A DNA stretch of 64,000 nucleotides. Origin: Scatophagus argus. Its lineage: Eukaryota > Chordata > Actinopteri > Scatophagidae. The notes beneath the pieces are model-generated. The model searched no databases. It saw only the letters and a program-made list of their open reading frames with translations, and had not been told where the DNA came from. The DNA is taken from NCBI RefSeq assembly GCF_020382885.2, contig NC_058501.1, forward strand, positions 4,092,001 to 4,156,000, given 5' to 3'. Position numbers and translations under genes: made by a program. Shown piece after piece: positions 25,701 through 39,985 of this stretch; positions within the stretch are counted from its first letter, which is position 1; the number at the start of each line of letters is the position of its first letter.

Positions 25701-28700
25701 CAGACATGAGCCTGTTTGACTACCTGCAGGTCTTTAGGAGCATGGACCCTTGCAGTTCCAGACCTGGCCCTGAGGGGAATACTCTTGATCACATGACTCG
25801 GACCAGGGGAGTCCACTTCAATGTCCACCCGTGCGCTGTATTCGTCAGCCGGACCGAGCTCTCCTGTTAAGCACGACCACAAAATAACTGGGTTTCTTTG
25901 TTTTTTGATGTTATTTCTCCTGGAAAATGTAAATGTGAAAATCATCTGTCTCTTACATTATTATAGCTTAAGCGACATATGAAACAGTTAATGCAGCCCA
26001 TTGCCTTGAGCATGAATGATGCCAGTGGTTATATCCATAAAGTGTTAAGAAGTGCTAATCAATAAGCACTCAATTCAGATTGATTACCTGAAGAAACTGT
26101 GTATTTCTGAGGAGCTTGGAAGTGAACCCAGACCATGAAGCTCTGTGGATTCTGTAGGGGAGTAAAAAAGAAACAGTTTTTCATGTGACAAAACCAGTGT
26201 CACTGCTCAACAGGTTGGATAGAGAAGCAGAACGGATCCATGAAATTGCTTTAGCCCTGTCATCTTAATGTCCTGCCTCTCTTTAAGCAATTAATGAAAA
26301 AAAAAATTGATTAATAAATAAGAACATCACTATATAGTTCTAACCTCTCCGTAACTGGCGTGCATCACATGATTCATCACTGAGGCAGAAGACACTGGGG
26401 TCAAGTGTCCAGCCTGCATTGCTTCAGATGTCATGGCAACAGGTTGCTTGGAAAAGGTGAAGCATCGCCATGCTGTAGCATTCTGGAGAAATGAGATGTA
26501 AAACATGAGCCACTAAAGTGTATTATGATCACTGTTGTTTTTACTACTTTGCATACCAAAAGCATTTTCAGTTTCCCTCTACAACACACTCACGCTTTGT
26601 TAGAACAGAAACATAAAGGCCTGAGCCATGATGAATTTAGGACCAATTGCATCCAAGTTTAAATAACAAATATAACACATCTTTATTTAAAAGGGACAGT
26701 TTATCCCAGAATTGCCATTTATCCTTCTAGATTATTCTGGCGTGAGTTGCCAAGTTTTGGCAGTACTAAGTGTGGAGATGTCTGCCTTCTCTTAAATATA
26801 ATCGAACAAGATGACACTTAATTTGTGGTACTCAGTCGCAATAACAATCACAATCACAATTTTCAGATCACAAATTTATCTGAAAACCTTAATAACAAGG
26901 TCTAGATAAACAGCACCCAAGATAAGAGAAAATATATTTGATTTTGGGGTCCGTTTAGACAGAGTCCCTTTAAACATAATAGTTACAGAATGAGACTGCT
27001 CAAAGGTAGTTTGAAACATATTTTATCTTCTCTCATAAAGCCAGCACACTAATACCACTCATTTACTCTGTCATTAGCTTTGATGAGGTTAACCTGAATG
27101 AGCTCAAGGTGCATTGTATGACAAAGGTCAAATGGTGTCTGAAAATCTGCTGCTTAGTTGCATTTAAATGTGCACCTGTGTTTTATCCTTTGCCATGTAA
27201 CACGTAGAAACCGCAGTACCACAGTCATGCATCTTTATACGTGTTTGTAAGTGATCTAAGGATAAACAGAAATGTATTATGTTGACTCACTGCGCTGATG
27301 ACCAGACGGATGGGCACTGTAGCATGAGTCCTGTTGAGCAGTTTGAGGGGAATGGATTTGGCACTGCCTCCTGGCAGGTCTCCAAAGTCCAGACAGCCAG
27401 ATTTACTTACTTCAACCTGAGAATCAAGATGAATTTCAGATCCTGTCTAAGATGCAATGCAGCATATTTAACTTTATCCATTGGTCTATCAAAAAAGGCC
27501 AGAATAAGCAACTTCACTTTGACAACATATATTTCAAAACACCATCTCTGTACATGAATCTCAACCCTTAAGTATTTTACTTTGGCTTATTTCTTAAGCT
27601 GTGCATTCACTATACAATTTAAATCCATTTCTGACGCAAGTTTTTGAGCTGCACAACTCATTTTAGAGCCAGACAGACTTTGAGATAAATTCTGCACTTG
27701 AAGTGTATTAAGTATGAGAACGCAATGATGTGCTATACTTCAAAATGTATGCCTGTTAGAAGTACAGTGTTCAACATACAGAGGGGAGGTGTGCCGTGGG
27801 ATCCATACACTGAGTGAGATATGCTATGTACTGTGAGCTAAAATCACAAGCTAAATGACATAAAGTATGCAGTACAAACAGTTTGTGTGCCTAAAAATAT
27901 GTATGGCGTATTTAAAATATTAAAACCAGTAGCACACCGTGGAGCATAGTTTAGTACAGAGACAGTGGTGTCAGCATTAAGGAGAAATAGTGTCGATTCT
28001 GCAAAACCACTGAAGTCCACCTGAGGAAGATAACCGTGGAAGGCTATCAAACTACCGGGGGCAGTAAGGAAAAGGGAAAAAGCCGTGTTCATGGGCGGTT
28101 CAGAAACAGCTTTCAAGGTGACCTTTCCAGTCAAATCTAGAAATTTCGGAGGGAAGGGTTTGTGCCAATACGTGCACCAAAATGCAGTAAAAGTGACACA
28201 GTTAAATTCAGATCACCAACAGGAAATTTCAGGACAGGACAAAAAGTTAGATAACAATGAACCCATTATATCTGAACCATAAATAAATGAATAAAATACA
28301 GTGTGATTCAGAAATAAAAGGACAGGAAAAAAATCAATTAGGTCACGGGCTTGGGTTTATTGCTGTGACATCTTGCCTTTGCATAATCTTTTTTGCATAT
28401 GATTCTGAGAAGTCCTGGCTGATTTATTTGTGTTGACAGGAGCTCCAGTCCTTTTCTCCTAGCCCAAGGCTGGGACTTTTGCTCAAATATTGTCACATAG
28501 TGTACAAAGGGGAGCAAGGAGCGATCACAGCCCAATTCGCCCATTGGACATTCAGATGAATTTCTAACTGAAATTTTTATCGGCTGTCATCAGGCTCTTG
28601 AACAGTTGAAACAGAGCCATGATTCAATTCACTGAGGTAAACGTCTTTTTTCCCCCCTAACTGGCAAATAGAGCATCTGAAATGCCATGGAGACACAACC

Positions 28701-28876
28701 TGTCATGTGGAAACAAAACACAGAGGTCAGGTTGGTTGAGCTGTGGCAACAGTACATACACCTCCTCCTCCTTTCTTGACCAATAGGAACAAGACAAATG
28801 TTCCACTGCACGGTGATAAATATTTTTTCTCATTTAGGTAGCTAGCTTGCTTGTTTGTTTGTTTGTTTGTGAGAGA

Positions 28877-28913
<37 letters not shown>

Positions 28914-31900
28914 GATCAAAACTTTGACTGACCCGTTTCTGAAGGTGCACTTGTGTGTGAGAGGGACAGACGAAGGGTATGTGAGCCTTACACAAATGAG
29001 ACAAGTGAAATACAGGACCCTGTATTACAGCTAAATTTTGTAGGGAGAAAAATGACAACTTGCCATTTCATTTTCGACTTTACCCACATATAGTGCAAGC
29101 ACTTAGGTTGATGAATGGATTGTACTGCGTGAGTGTATAAATCACAAGCTTTGATTTTTACATTGCAGACAAGAGACTCACTCGGTACGAGTAGGTATAA
29201 AATGACAACAATTCTAAAATCGTACAGTATATGTTTAGCTTTATGTTGCAGATTATATTTGGTTAATTGTGTGATGTGTGACCTGGAGGTCCTCACCTCA
29301 AGCGCAGGATTCTCTGCTATGGCAACCAACACCACCTTTTTAGCAAAGATATTGGCCCTGGCAACCGTCTCAGTCTCAGCAGACGCAGGCCAGGAGCAAA
29401 CACTGAGGACACACTGGTAGACACCGGCTTGTGGAGGGATAAACAACACTTTCTGTTCCTCCGTAGTCTTAGGGCCAATGATTGTCTTATTCTTCACGAT
29501 GAGCCACTGGTATGGCAAACTATCCACCTGTAGGGATTGGAATTGAATATGAAACAAAAGGATGATCATTAAATCAAACAAGAGTTTCTTTAAGAAATGT
29601 GGCTAACAATGCTGAGAAGGTTTTAAAGTACAAACTGTGAAGCTCTTTACTTCACAGTATTACATTTTTGGACACAATTAGGAAAACTTTAAAAATATCT
29701 GTGCTTTGACTCAGGGTTCAACAGTATGAGTATTCTATCTGCATTTGTGCATAAAAACAGAAACTGGAAAAATAATTTACGAGCACAGAGTAAAAATCAC
29801 AGCCTGTCGTAAATATCTACCAGGCATTCAAAAAATACAAAAAATGCCCCAATGCACCATTACAGCAGAGTTTTCTGTGATAACACAGCAACAGAGACAG
29901 TGGGAGCTGCAGAAAAGTGAACAACAAAAGTCCCAACAGCAGAACACCTGCACAGTGTTCTCCCCATGTAAGAATCGACTTCAGTCATGGAGGACAGCAA
30001 ACATCTCCTCTGTGCTTTCTGACTACCATCTGGAGGCTGGCTGAGCAGAAAAGGCCAACATGTACAGACTTCGCTAAAAATGAAGTCCTTTAACTTTATT
30101 TTGAGCAATGATTTGAATCAACACTGTGCATTTTTAATCACGTGTCCTTCTCTTTCCTCCTCTCAATGATTATTTGTCTCTTTCCTTCCTTTCTACCATT
30201 TTCTGTATCTAATCAATTAATTGCTGCTTCTCTCAGTGAGGCTGTGGGGCGGGTCTCTGATTGGTTGAGGCAACAGGTGGACCTTTATCACTGACAGATC
30301 ACAAGATACAATATAGTTTCATGTGAGAACTTGTGTGTTCTGTTCTTTGTGTGTGTGTGTGTCAGACATTAAACCATGCCTCGATAATGTATGAGAAAAA
30401 ATTTTTATTATTAATTAATATTAGATTAGATTCAAATTTATTGTCATTACACAAGTACAAGGCAACAACATGCAGTCACCATCTAAGCAGAAGTGCAATA
30501 AGCAGCAAGTGCAGAGTTATAATATCTACAGTTATATGTATGCACCGTCTAAGGTTATTGCTATGGATATTTTTTTACAGATGGTACATACAGTTGATAT
30601 ATACAGTGGTGTATAGTATGTACCATGTTATTTACCGTTGCCAAGTACAGTAAACGAGTGGCTCTGGATTAAAAATTACAATAACAATAATAGATTAGTG
30701 ATATGTACACTAAGCTCTAAATGGATCATAGGATAAGTATTCAACTGATAATTACTAATTTTATAACTGAACACATGCATAAATAAATAAAATCCTTAGT
30801 TACTTAGCTCTCGGACACTGCAGATTTAGTCACCGCTCTTTCTGCTCACCTTCTCTCCATCAATGGCCAGGCTGGCGACAGTGACCGACACTTGCTGCCA
30901 TCTTTCGGAGGGGTTGAAGAAGCTGAGGGAAGTCTGTGAGGCGATGCCAACACAGCAGGCGTGAGGGAACCGCAGTTCCTCTGGCACCACCACCTGGCCT
31001 GAGGGTGACAGTGTAACAGATAATAGATGATAAATGCTGCCTCTCAATGCAGAAGCTGTAAGTAAAGTACTCATTGTAAGTGCAGACTATGAGATGCAAA
31101 GACCTGAACATTGGAATGAATTACAGCAGTTGAAAATTGACTATTTAATTGCCTGTTGTAATTTTCTTCTGTGTACAAGACTGATTATCTCCCTGAGTCT
31201 GACAGACTCTTGCCCACGTATCTTACTTACTGCTTATATTACAAGGTATTAAATAACAACAGTCTAAATTAGTGGTCTTATCTAATTGTATATTTGTCTA
31301 TAATTTCAAAAGTGTACACATCAGATTGAAATGGGAAACAAAAGTTTCACATTAGGACCAAGACCAATGTTACCTTTGTATTTCTCCAGCTCACCTGTCA
31401 CCAGTGGCTCTGCACCATATTGACTGTAGGGCTTTCCCATCATTCCCATGTCTTGCTGGCTCTGATGGGGTCTAGGGAGGTGATGAGACCCAGCAGCCCC
31501 AGAAATCCCCAGAGGACCTGATGTGGGATGGATGTGTCTCACTGAAAGATCACTGTTGGATATCCCTGGAGAAAAAAAAAAAGAGGAAATCTGAATAAAA
31601 ATTTCTTTATGCATATTTTTTCTCAGCATTTTACAGTTATTCCAAACATAACTCAGCCATTTAATTTCTGAAAGAAGAGAGAAAAGACATGCCTGTCGAG
31701 GGCACACCAAAGACATCATTTCTTGATGCTCCCACATGATAAGCACCAGGATGTAATGGAGCTTCAGGTCTTAAATACTGCTGAGCCAGGTGGGAGTTAA
31801 AGAGAGAGTGTCCAACAACGACAGACTGCATGTCACCTTGGTGGGGGGGAAGGTCAATCAGGCCAGCACACTGGGGCTTAAAGCTGGGGATGGGCACATA

Positions 31901-34900
31901 GTGAAGTCCCTCTGATGAGTACGACTCAGGCACGCCAAGGCCACCAGCATACCCCGATGATGACACTGAGCTCGCAGCTCTCCAATGCTGAGAGCTCTGA
32001 GGAGCTACATTGGTACTAGCTTGCTGTATGTTCAGATTACTGCAATAGCCTGAGTCCACTTTTATAAGCTGTCTCACATTGGACTCTGAGAGATGCTTCC
32101 TGCAACCTGCTGAAGGATCACCAGTTCTGTCCCCAGGGAAGTGGAAGTTACACTCACTCTGGCTGCGAGTACAGCTCAGTGCAGAACCACTACATGAAGG
32201 CTCTGGGCTTTTACAATGCTGTGCTGGTAGTGGGTCCAAACTTTTTGAATGCTGCGGTTGCACTTGGTCCAGACTTTTGGACAGGCCAAGAATATCGAGG
32301 TTAGACTGTGTATCTGGTTCTACAGGTGGAGTTGGACTGAATCTGATGATGGTGGTGCTCAGTGCCATGGTACAGTTGTTCTGTGGGGGGCGAAACAACA
32401 CAAGACCATAAATACCACACTCACAATTAATACAGAACTACAACCAATTTCACCATTAACACAACTTAACCTTTTTATTTGTGTGGGTCAGAGAAAGCAT
32501 TAACACTCAAAATTAAAGAGCACATTTTAACATTAATATTTCCATGACAGCATCCTGGCTATGCAACATTCATTTCACAGAGCATCAACCTTGTTGTTTC
32601 TTGCAACGAAAACAGAACTTTTAGTGCAGGTCTGCAGAATAGTTTTGTTACATGCACCACATACACAGCAGTTCAGAAGTGGCATGTTTTACCTGCCTAA
32701 TTTTGATAATTTCCTTCATATTTTGTTGATATGGTCAATTTTGATTAATTTCTGGGCATCTACAATGAACAAGTTGACTACGTAATGAAATGTTCACAGT
32801 TAGGTGAACCTGACCTTGTCGTTCCATACCTTTTGCTTTTCAGGTGTAGGTATACCAGTGCCATCATTCACCGAGATGTAAGTGAGCCTGCTGGGACTAG
32901 GGCTGGAGCAGGTAGACTGAGGAGAGAGGTCCTTACCCGGACGTTTGTCTGCCAGACGTCCACTGGACGAAGCAGGTGACAACACACTTGGAAAACAAAA
33001 TAACATTGTGACAAAGTAATAAATGAATAAAGATCCAAAATGCAAATATCTCATGTCTGTCAATATTAATGTGCATTAATTAAAGGCAGAAACATAAATT
33101 ATGCTAGACAGGTCCTTTCTTGTCAAGTGATCATTTTTGTCAATTTAGACGAGCTGAATTTTGATGATTTGAATTTCAATTTGAAGCCACAAAAATGATA
33201 TCATTTCATAATAATTGACTCAAAGAGATGATGTATTATACAATACCCATCAGCACTAGGAATGGAGGTCTGACTTGGAGAGGAGTGAGTAAGTGGAGAT
33301 GTGGACGGTCTGAAGTTGCATTGTGTCTCCTCCATACGGGGCTCAGAAAAACCCTTTAGCTTTTCTGAGAAACAGAGTTATTGTTAACATCCACGTTCAT
33401 CGTATCATCTCAATGTTCTCACAGGGGCAATGCCTTCTAATCATGCCTAATACAGCGGCTACTGATCTCTACAGTTGTTTGAACAATCCTGACAATTGTG
33501 CTGTTTAAATCAGAAACAATCTTTGTGCTTTTCACTCACCAGCTGCTAGTGGAGGCTGTAAGAAACCAACATGCTCCACAGTGCTACAAGGTAGTGGAGC
33601 AGCCATGACATTCTTGAGTGGTAGTTTCATGTCTGGAGAGTTTCTGGGTCTGTCCTGCTTCTGCTGCTGGCCTGTACTCCTCACCCTCTGTGGGGGAGGA
33701 GAGACGCCTTTAAAGCCTTTCAAGCCTGGGGGGGTTCTTGGCAAGCCAGGTGAGGTAGCAGAGCTTTTATCACTCTTTTGTGATGTTTCTAAAGAAGACC
33801 TAATAGCATTAGATTCTTGTGGGTTCAGTTCTCCTGGCTTGAATCCATTTTCTGTGAGGGCCCTGCCTGAGGAACCACAAGTCTTGTTGGCAGAAGAAGC
33901 AGAGTAATCACATGCTCCTACTTTGTCTGCAGGGGGCTTAGCAGTGGAAGATTGCTCTGGGCCAACAGACCTTCTGGCAGATGTCCGTGGACGAGGAATG
34001 GAGCTTCTTTTTGAATCACTCCTATGACCCGGAGATGATGCATTTGAAATTGATACTGTGGATGAGTCTGCGTTTAATGCTGTCTCTTCTCTTCTGTCTC
34101 TTTCCTCAGTTTTTATACTTGTGGGCCTGTGTTGACTCTCACTATCCACTCGCTGAGCTGTGGTCCCCTGTTCCTCAGGATATCCTGCCTGATGGTTCCT
34201 CGGAGAGTTCTTGAGGTTTTCAGACCAGTCAGACAGGTTAAAGGTAGTGTGTACCACAGAGGCATCACTGCTGCCTGACACATCAGTCTTTTTCAGGTAC
34301 TTCTCCATGTCAAAGGCACTCAGCTCTCCAACACAGGTGCTTCTCTGTAGTGTGTCCAACAAAGCGCTCTGATATGGCTCAGGGAGGATCTATGTAGAGA
34401 ACAAAATGTCAGTTTTCATTTCAAAGAGGGACATTTAAAAAGGGATGTTCAGAAGTCACAATTGAATTGTTTTTTTTATTTGTTGCAGATTCCTTCATAA
34501 AAAATACAGCTCAAGGACAAAAAAAAAAAAAAAATTCTTTCTAAAGGAATGTGGAATGTGTTTCTTTAGTTTATTCTATTGTTCTAGTGAGACCTTTATT
34601 TAGAAAATAAATCAAAAAAGGATCAATATATTTCATAATATGTAAAGTTGGGATGGATATAGAAATTTATATGCTGTTCATGTTCTAACATTCAAAAAAA
34701 AAGTGACCGTGTCAAAATATATATAGTATCAAATGTAAGAGTAATATCTTGGGAATAAACAAACCCTTACGTGTTGAGCTGAGAACGATTCCTCTGTGAA
34801 GTTAACAGCAGGACCAACAAACTCAGGCTGGTTCCTTGCCCTACTCCTTTTGGACAGCTCCATGATCATGGCAGCCAGCTGCGATGGATCAGTGCTGATG

Positions 34901-37900
34901 GATGCATCAGCAATGGCTGAAGCAATTGTACTGATGCTCAGCATCAAATGGCTGCTATTATTGTCGGGGGACATGCAGCTTTGGTTGCCCAAGCTTAACT
35001 CAGAGCCAGAGCCATTGTGGTCTGTCAGCGCAGCTCTAAGAGAATGGTCCTGAGGAGGGGAAGTGATCTTATGTTAGAATGCCATATAGCTCTGCAGTTA
35101 ATCCTACATGGAGATATTCAAATGTAACCACACGAAAAGATCCCTGTACCTCCTGTTTACATGGTTTTGGATCAGTATCACCTTTAGGTGACATCCTTAT
35201 ACCTGGTGCCTCAAGAGTTTTGTCCAAATCCTCTGCAAGCAGAAGATTATGAGAAACAGTCACAAAGACACAGAACAAATATTTCTAAAATCTAAAACAC
35301 CAAAATATGAACCAAGAAAATGATTCTTCAGCCTCAGCAATACTGGAAACCCACCTGAATTGAGGGTTTTGTCTGCATCACCAAGTTCCATGGTGTCACT
35401 GTGAGGAGAGTTGTCTTTAGCTGAGAGCTCTGAGGGGTGAATTAGGGCAAACGGTTCCCTTTTCTCTGGAGAGGTAATGATGTAACCAAAGGACGGCTAG
35501 AGGAACAAAGAACAAGCTTTATATTATTACATTTCTCTCTCTGAGGGACTTTAAAAGTCAATGGCAAAAGTGACAGCTATTCTAACTCTACACCATTAAA
35601 TTGTAAAGACTGGAAACAATCTCCTCAGCCCTGTCACAATTATCTTAATGAACTCTTACTAGCTTGCTTGTGTGTGTGTGTGTGTGTATACACGTTTTTT
35701 TTTTTCCCAACCAGTTAAACCAAAACCAGTGTGCTGCTAACTGAAACCTGAATCCAGAAGATACAATGTAATCTATTTCATGATCATGATTGTTTGACAT
35801 GCTTTGCATGTCTATAAATAATATCTAATGTGTAACTGTATCTTTGACCTGCGTGTATAATTCTAAAAAGGAACCGGAACTCTGACAAACTGACAAAGTT
35901 GCATTGTAACGTATGAAACCCACAAGAGACTGAGGGAGTATATTTTTAATTTCCGTAACACGAAAGCGGTTTTGACTTGTTTTACTGACCCGTTTCACTG
36001 CATTCATATCATCAGTCCTGCCCAGGCAGCCTAGGGCTTCAGAGCGTTGTTCAAAAAACTGTCCCAAAGATAGTCGCAGATAGCTTTGGTCTCCTTTATC
36101 AAATTCTGAAGAGACCTGGGAAGCCCTCATGAGGACGTGACTGCTGGTGGGGATCTTCCAAGAAGAGTCACTGTTAAAGGTGCTGTTGCTGCTGGCTGGT
36201 TCAATCTTCTCCTCCTGTGTGAAGAGTGATACTCACAATAAACCACAAGAGGTCACGCTTTAAAAAAAAAACACTGTAGCTGAGTTTTAGACATCTGGTA
36301 GCATTGTCTCTTATGATATGGCATTAACACCATAATTAATAACCATAATTAATAATTCATTTGTTTATATTAATCTGATTATAACAAACAATCTAATCCA
36401 AGTTTAATTTGTGAGTGATAACAAATAAACAGATCAGCAATATTCACATGTGGCATTCCACACTGTCTTCTGATTTGACTCAGTCACTTGGGCAAAGCTT
36501 GACCAATGAGTTTTCCGGACAGAAGGGGAAAAGGAGAACGTTCTATACCTGCATGAACTGGTGCTCCTTCTCAAATTCCTCTTGATCCTTCACTATCAAT
36601 TCCAGAGCATCACCTGCAAAGGAACAAAAAATATTCAAAGTATATCCATATTTATAGTCATTTGAACAAAGAGAAACACATTACAGCAGAACATCTCATA
36701 GTAATACAATAGAGTAGTTCTACGTACAAGAAGGAACAAAGTCTTCAGTCTGAAACTGGCCAGCAACTTCTGATGTCTTCCCATTAACCTCCTTCTCAAA
36801 GGAAGAGTAATATGCCAGGTCAGTGACCCACTGCCCTTCTTCATTCTGGTACACCACACCGTGACTGGCACTGCTACCTGAAGAGAGAAGCTATGCTGTT
36901 AACATAATGTGCTATGTACCAATAAGTATAGGTATCTTAAGAGTACATAATATCAATACAGTAGCTACAACCTTGTTGAAACTCTAGCTCCAGATTGTCT
37001 GGGCAGTGATTCCACCCATCATCTGAATCTTCCTGGTGGAAGCTCTGGGAAAAATATTTGGGTTCCAGTGAGGTGGAGAGGACATTGTTGTCATCTTCAC
37101 TTGTACTGCCTGAAGCGTTTGCACCAGTCACATCACCACAAGGGCCACCCCTTAAGCCCAAGAAAGGCCTGGCACCATCAGGCTCATCTACTCCATCATC
37201 ATCGTCATCGTCATCATCATCATCGTTGTCATCATTCTTGTCATCGCATTCTGGAGGGAGAACCTGCAGGTGGGTTGGTTGACAAGGGTGCATATCAATG
37301 AAGATTTGTTTCAATACTTGTGTCTTACTTCTCAATTTTATTATTGTGTCAAAAAAACACCTGATTTTCCCATTATATATGGTACCTGAGAGAGGTGGAA
37401 GCTCTCTTGGCTGCCTTGAAGGTTTGATACAGTTAGGTTTGCAGAGTTCTGAGGTCTCCTCAGTCCAGCTCCACTCCTCAGGTAGCCCAAGTCCAACAGT
37501 CGGTCAACAGAGGGGCCAGACTCAGTGCTCTCCATAGCATCCTTGCATTCAAATGAGGACCACAATGACAGAACCATAAAAGCTCATATTTACGTATTCT
37601 TTCTTGCTGTGTTTTCATTGTTTCACATCATCAGGTTTATGCAACAGTTGATCTATTTTCCTCTCAAATCACGTAAGTGTCAAAAGTATCATGTTTGTAG
37701 TGGAACAAAATTTAAAACGTTAGGGCTAATGGTCCTCAGTATGAAATGGGGACAAACTATAAATCAAGAAATGGCAAACATTGTTTCTATTTCAACATAC
37801 ACAGATAATAATGTCATTCTTCTGAAAGTACTTTTTTTCCTTGAAATTATCATCAACTTTTACAACAGCGGGTGCACTAAACAACTTTTATAGGGATCTA

Positions 37901-39945
37901 ATGTAAATCAGAACGTCAATTAATTTGAAATGATAAAAAAAAAAAAAATCAATGTAATATTGGAAACAGTATTGATAATAAATATATATATTATTCAAAA
38001 TATATGATTAAAAATAATAAAATATACAATTAATAATAATAGTAACAACAACAACAATAATAATATATTTATTTCAAATATTATCATAAAATGAATATGT
38101 ATGCACGGAATAACCGGATTAAAATACCAACCAGACTGACCAGACTGATATAGTAAGATGAGAACATGTATCTGCACTCACCAATGCCCCCTGTCTGTCC
38201 AGGACCATGCTCCAGTTGACGGGAGAAAGCCGGTGAGCTCCCCCTAATGCCCCCACAGAAGAGCTGGTCTCTCCAGTTCCCACAGGACCCACACGGTCAC
38301 CAATCTGTAAAACATCATGTCAATCAAGCTGTAAGGCTGAGTAGGTTTCCAGCTTTGCCTGTTTCATCTGGTATAGAAGCTTAAACCGGTTTGATTTTAC
38401 TGGCAACTGTGCATGCAGTCAGCTAACAGGAGTACAGGGATAGTTGGTCTACTAGAGTGACAGGGTGGTGTTTCTCCTGTCTAGGTGTGATGTACTACAG
38501 TTGAGAATTGTGTACACAGTACAGCTACACTAATCCGACCCACATCCACTAAAAAGAAATCCCATCAACAGCAAGCTGGTGCAGGTTATACTATGTTTTA
38601 GTGCTAAGCCTTGAGCAGTCAGTACAGTTAAATTTACTGAAATAAGCTGTTAATACAAAACATCACTATGTGTATCCATTTCAAATTAAAAGAGCTCAAG
38701 AGATTCGGTGGAAACAGACATCTCATTCCACAACAAGGGTTTTATTGTGAAACACTTCCCATATGCACTTGAAATGTAGCCACTGCCATCTTTCCCAAGA
38801 CTCACAAGACTGAAGACTCATTTTACTTATTATTTTGACACTTAACTTTAGAAGAAGAAAAGTTAGGTTGAATGGTTGCCGTGAGAAATAATAACACAAT
38901 GTCTCACGGCTGATGGATTGTCGTGCTGCTGCACTCTCATTTATGCACTCAATGAGAGAGGCTGATGAATCAAGTGAGACAAAACAAAAGGAAAAAGAAA
39001 AACAACAGACTGGTCCAATCCACCATTTGGCCTACTATCACACTGGTTTGAAAATATTTAGACATGCCCAACCCTATCAAGCAGCAGATCTCAACAGAGC
39101 TTAGCTAATTTGGTGTTGCAAATCAAACAACCATAGAATGTGTGTCAATAAAATCCACATTGTGAGGGCAAACAGACCTGTACAACTATGTAAAGAAGTA
39201 AAAAGTGTTAGTCTTCAATATTTAGCAAAAAGAGAAAGAATTAACATGCAGCCAATACTAATGCAGTTAATTCAACCTGTGTTTATCACATTCTCACCTC
39301 AGAATGTCTGGAAAGGCTGTTTCTTCCATGTCCTGGCAGATTATTCAGATCATCGTCCTCATTGTCACCAACAGCACTGCTACCCACAATCCCCAGCCCA
39401 CGGAGGACATCATAGGTGGTCTGGACGTTGGTCCCCGGGAGAGGCATGGTGGAAACTCCACCATCATTTCCACTTTCTTCACTTCCACTGCTCCCATCCC
39501 CTCCTCCTCCATCACCTGGAGTTATACAATGACAAATATGAACTATCAAGAAAACCAGTCGGAGAACTAAAAAAAAAAAAAAATACATAATTTAAATTGA
39601 ATATTGTCATTTAAGCTGAATATTGCACCTGTGACCGGAGGATTGATGACTTGACCCTCAGCAGATCGTCTGTGTTCAATTCCAGACAGAGAGGTACCAC
39701 CACGGCTGCTGGCAGGCTCGTCATCAGAACTGCCTCCCTCTAAGCCTGGCCTGAAACTGGGACGATTACTCTCTCCAACCTGTACCAACATGTACATATG
39801 CGCACACATAAAAACATAAATTGCATAAACCAACACAATCATTTTGATTAGAATGATGAAGCTACTTAATAGTGAATTTTGGAGGGAGGCTACTGGAAAA
39901 TACTTTTGAGTTATTTAAAAAAAAAATCTAAAAATATTATACCGG

Positions 39946-39985
<40 letters not shown>

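Larger units (their letters stand above)
24818..32380 (-). other. cep192: CEP192 exons 23-31 (central part, first beta domains)
   Basis: Exons in transcript order: 31693-32380, 31395-31565, 30850-30998, 29297-29527, 27291-27416, 26345-26482, 26088-26151, 25724-25863, 24818-24910. Exon 23 begins NNCTMALSTTIIRFSP, matching human ELSTTII. From exon 25 the protein is strongly conserved (VPEELRFPHACCVGIASQT, then LNRTHATVPIRLVISA and VDIEVDSP). This is where the ASH/PapD-like beta domains start. Exon 23 has no GT donor that keeps the frame to exon 24 as annotated; a GC donor at 31692-31691 does. Confidence 0.88.

Noticed and set aside
28848..28914. Short tandem units as a CRISPR-like array
   Set aside because: Simple TTTG and GA microsatellites without spacers, in a vertebrate genome.
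29860..30108. Extra CEP192 exon in the intron at 29.8-30.1 kb
   Set aside because: Exons 25 and 26 join in phase without it and the local frames show no similarity to CEP192.
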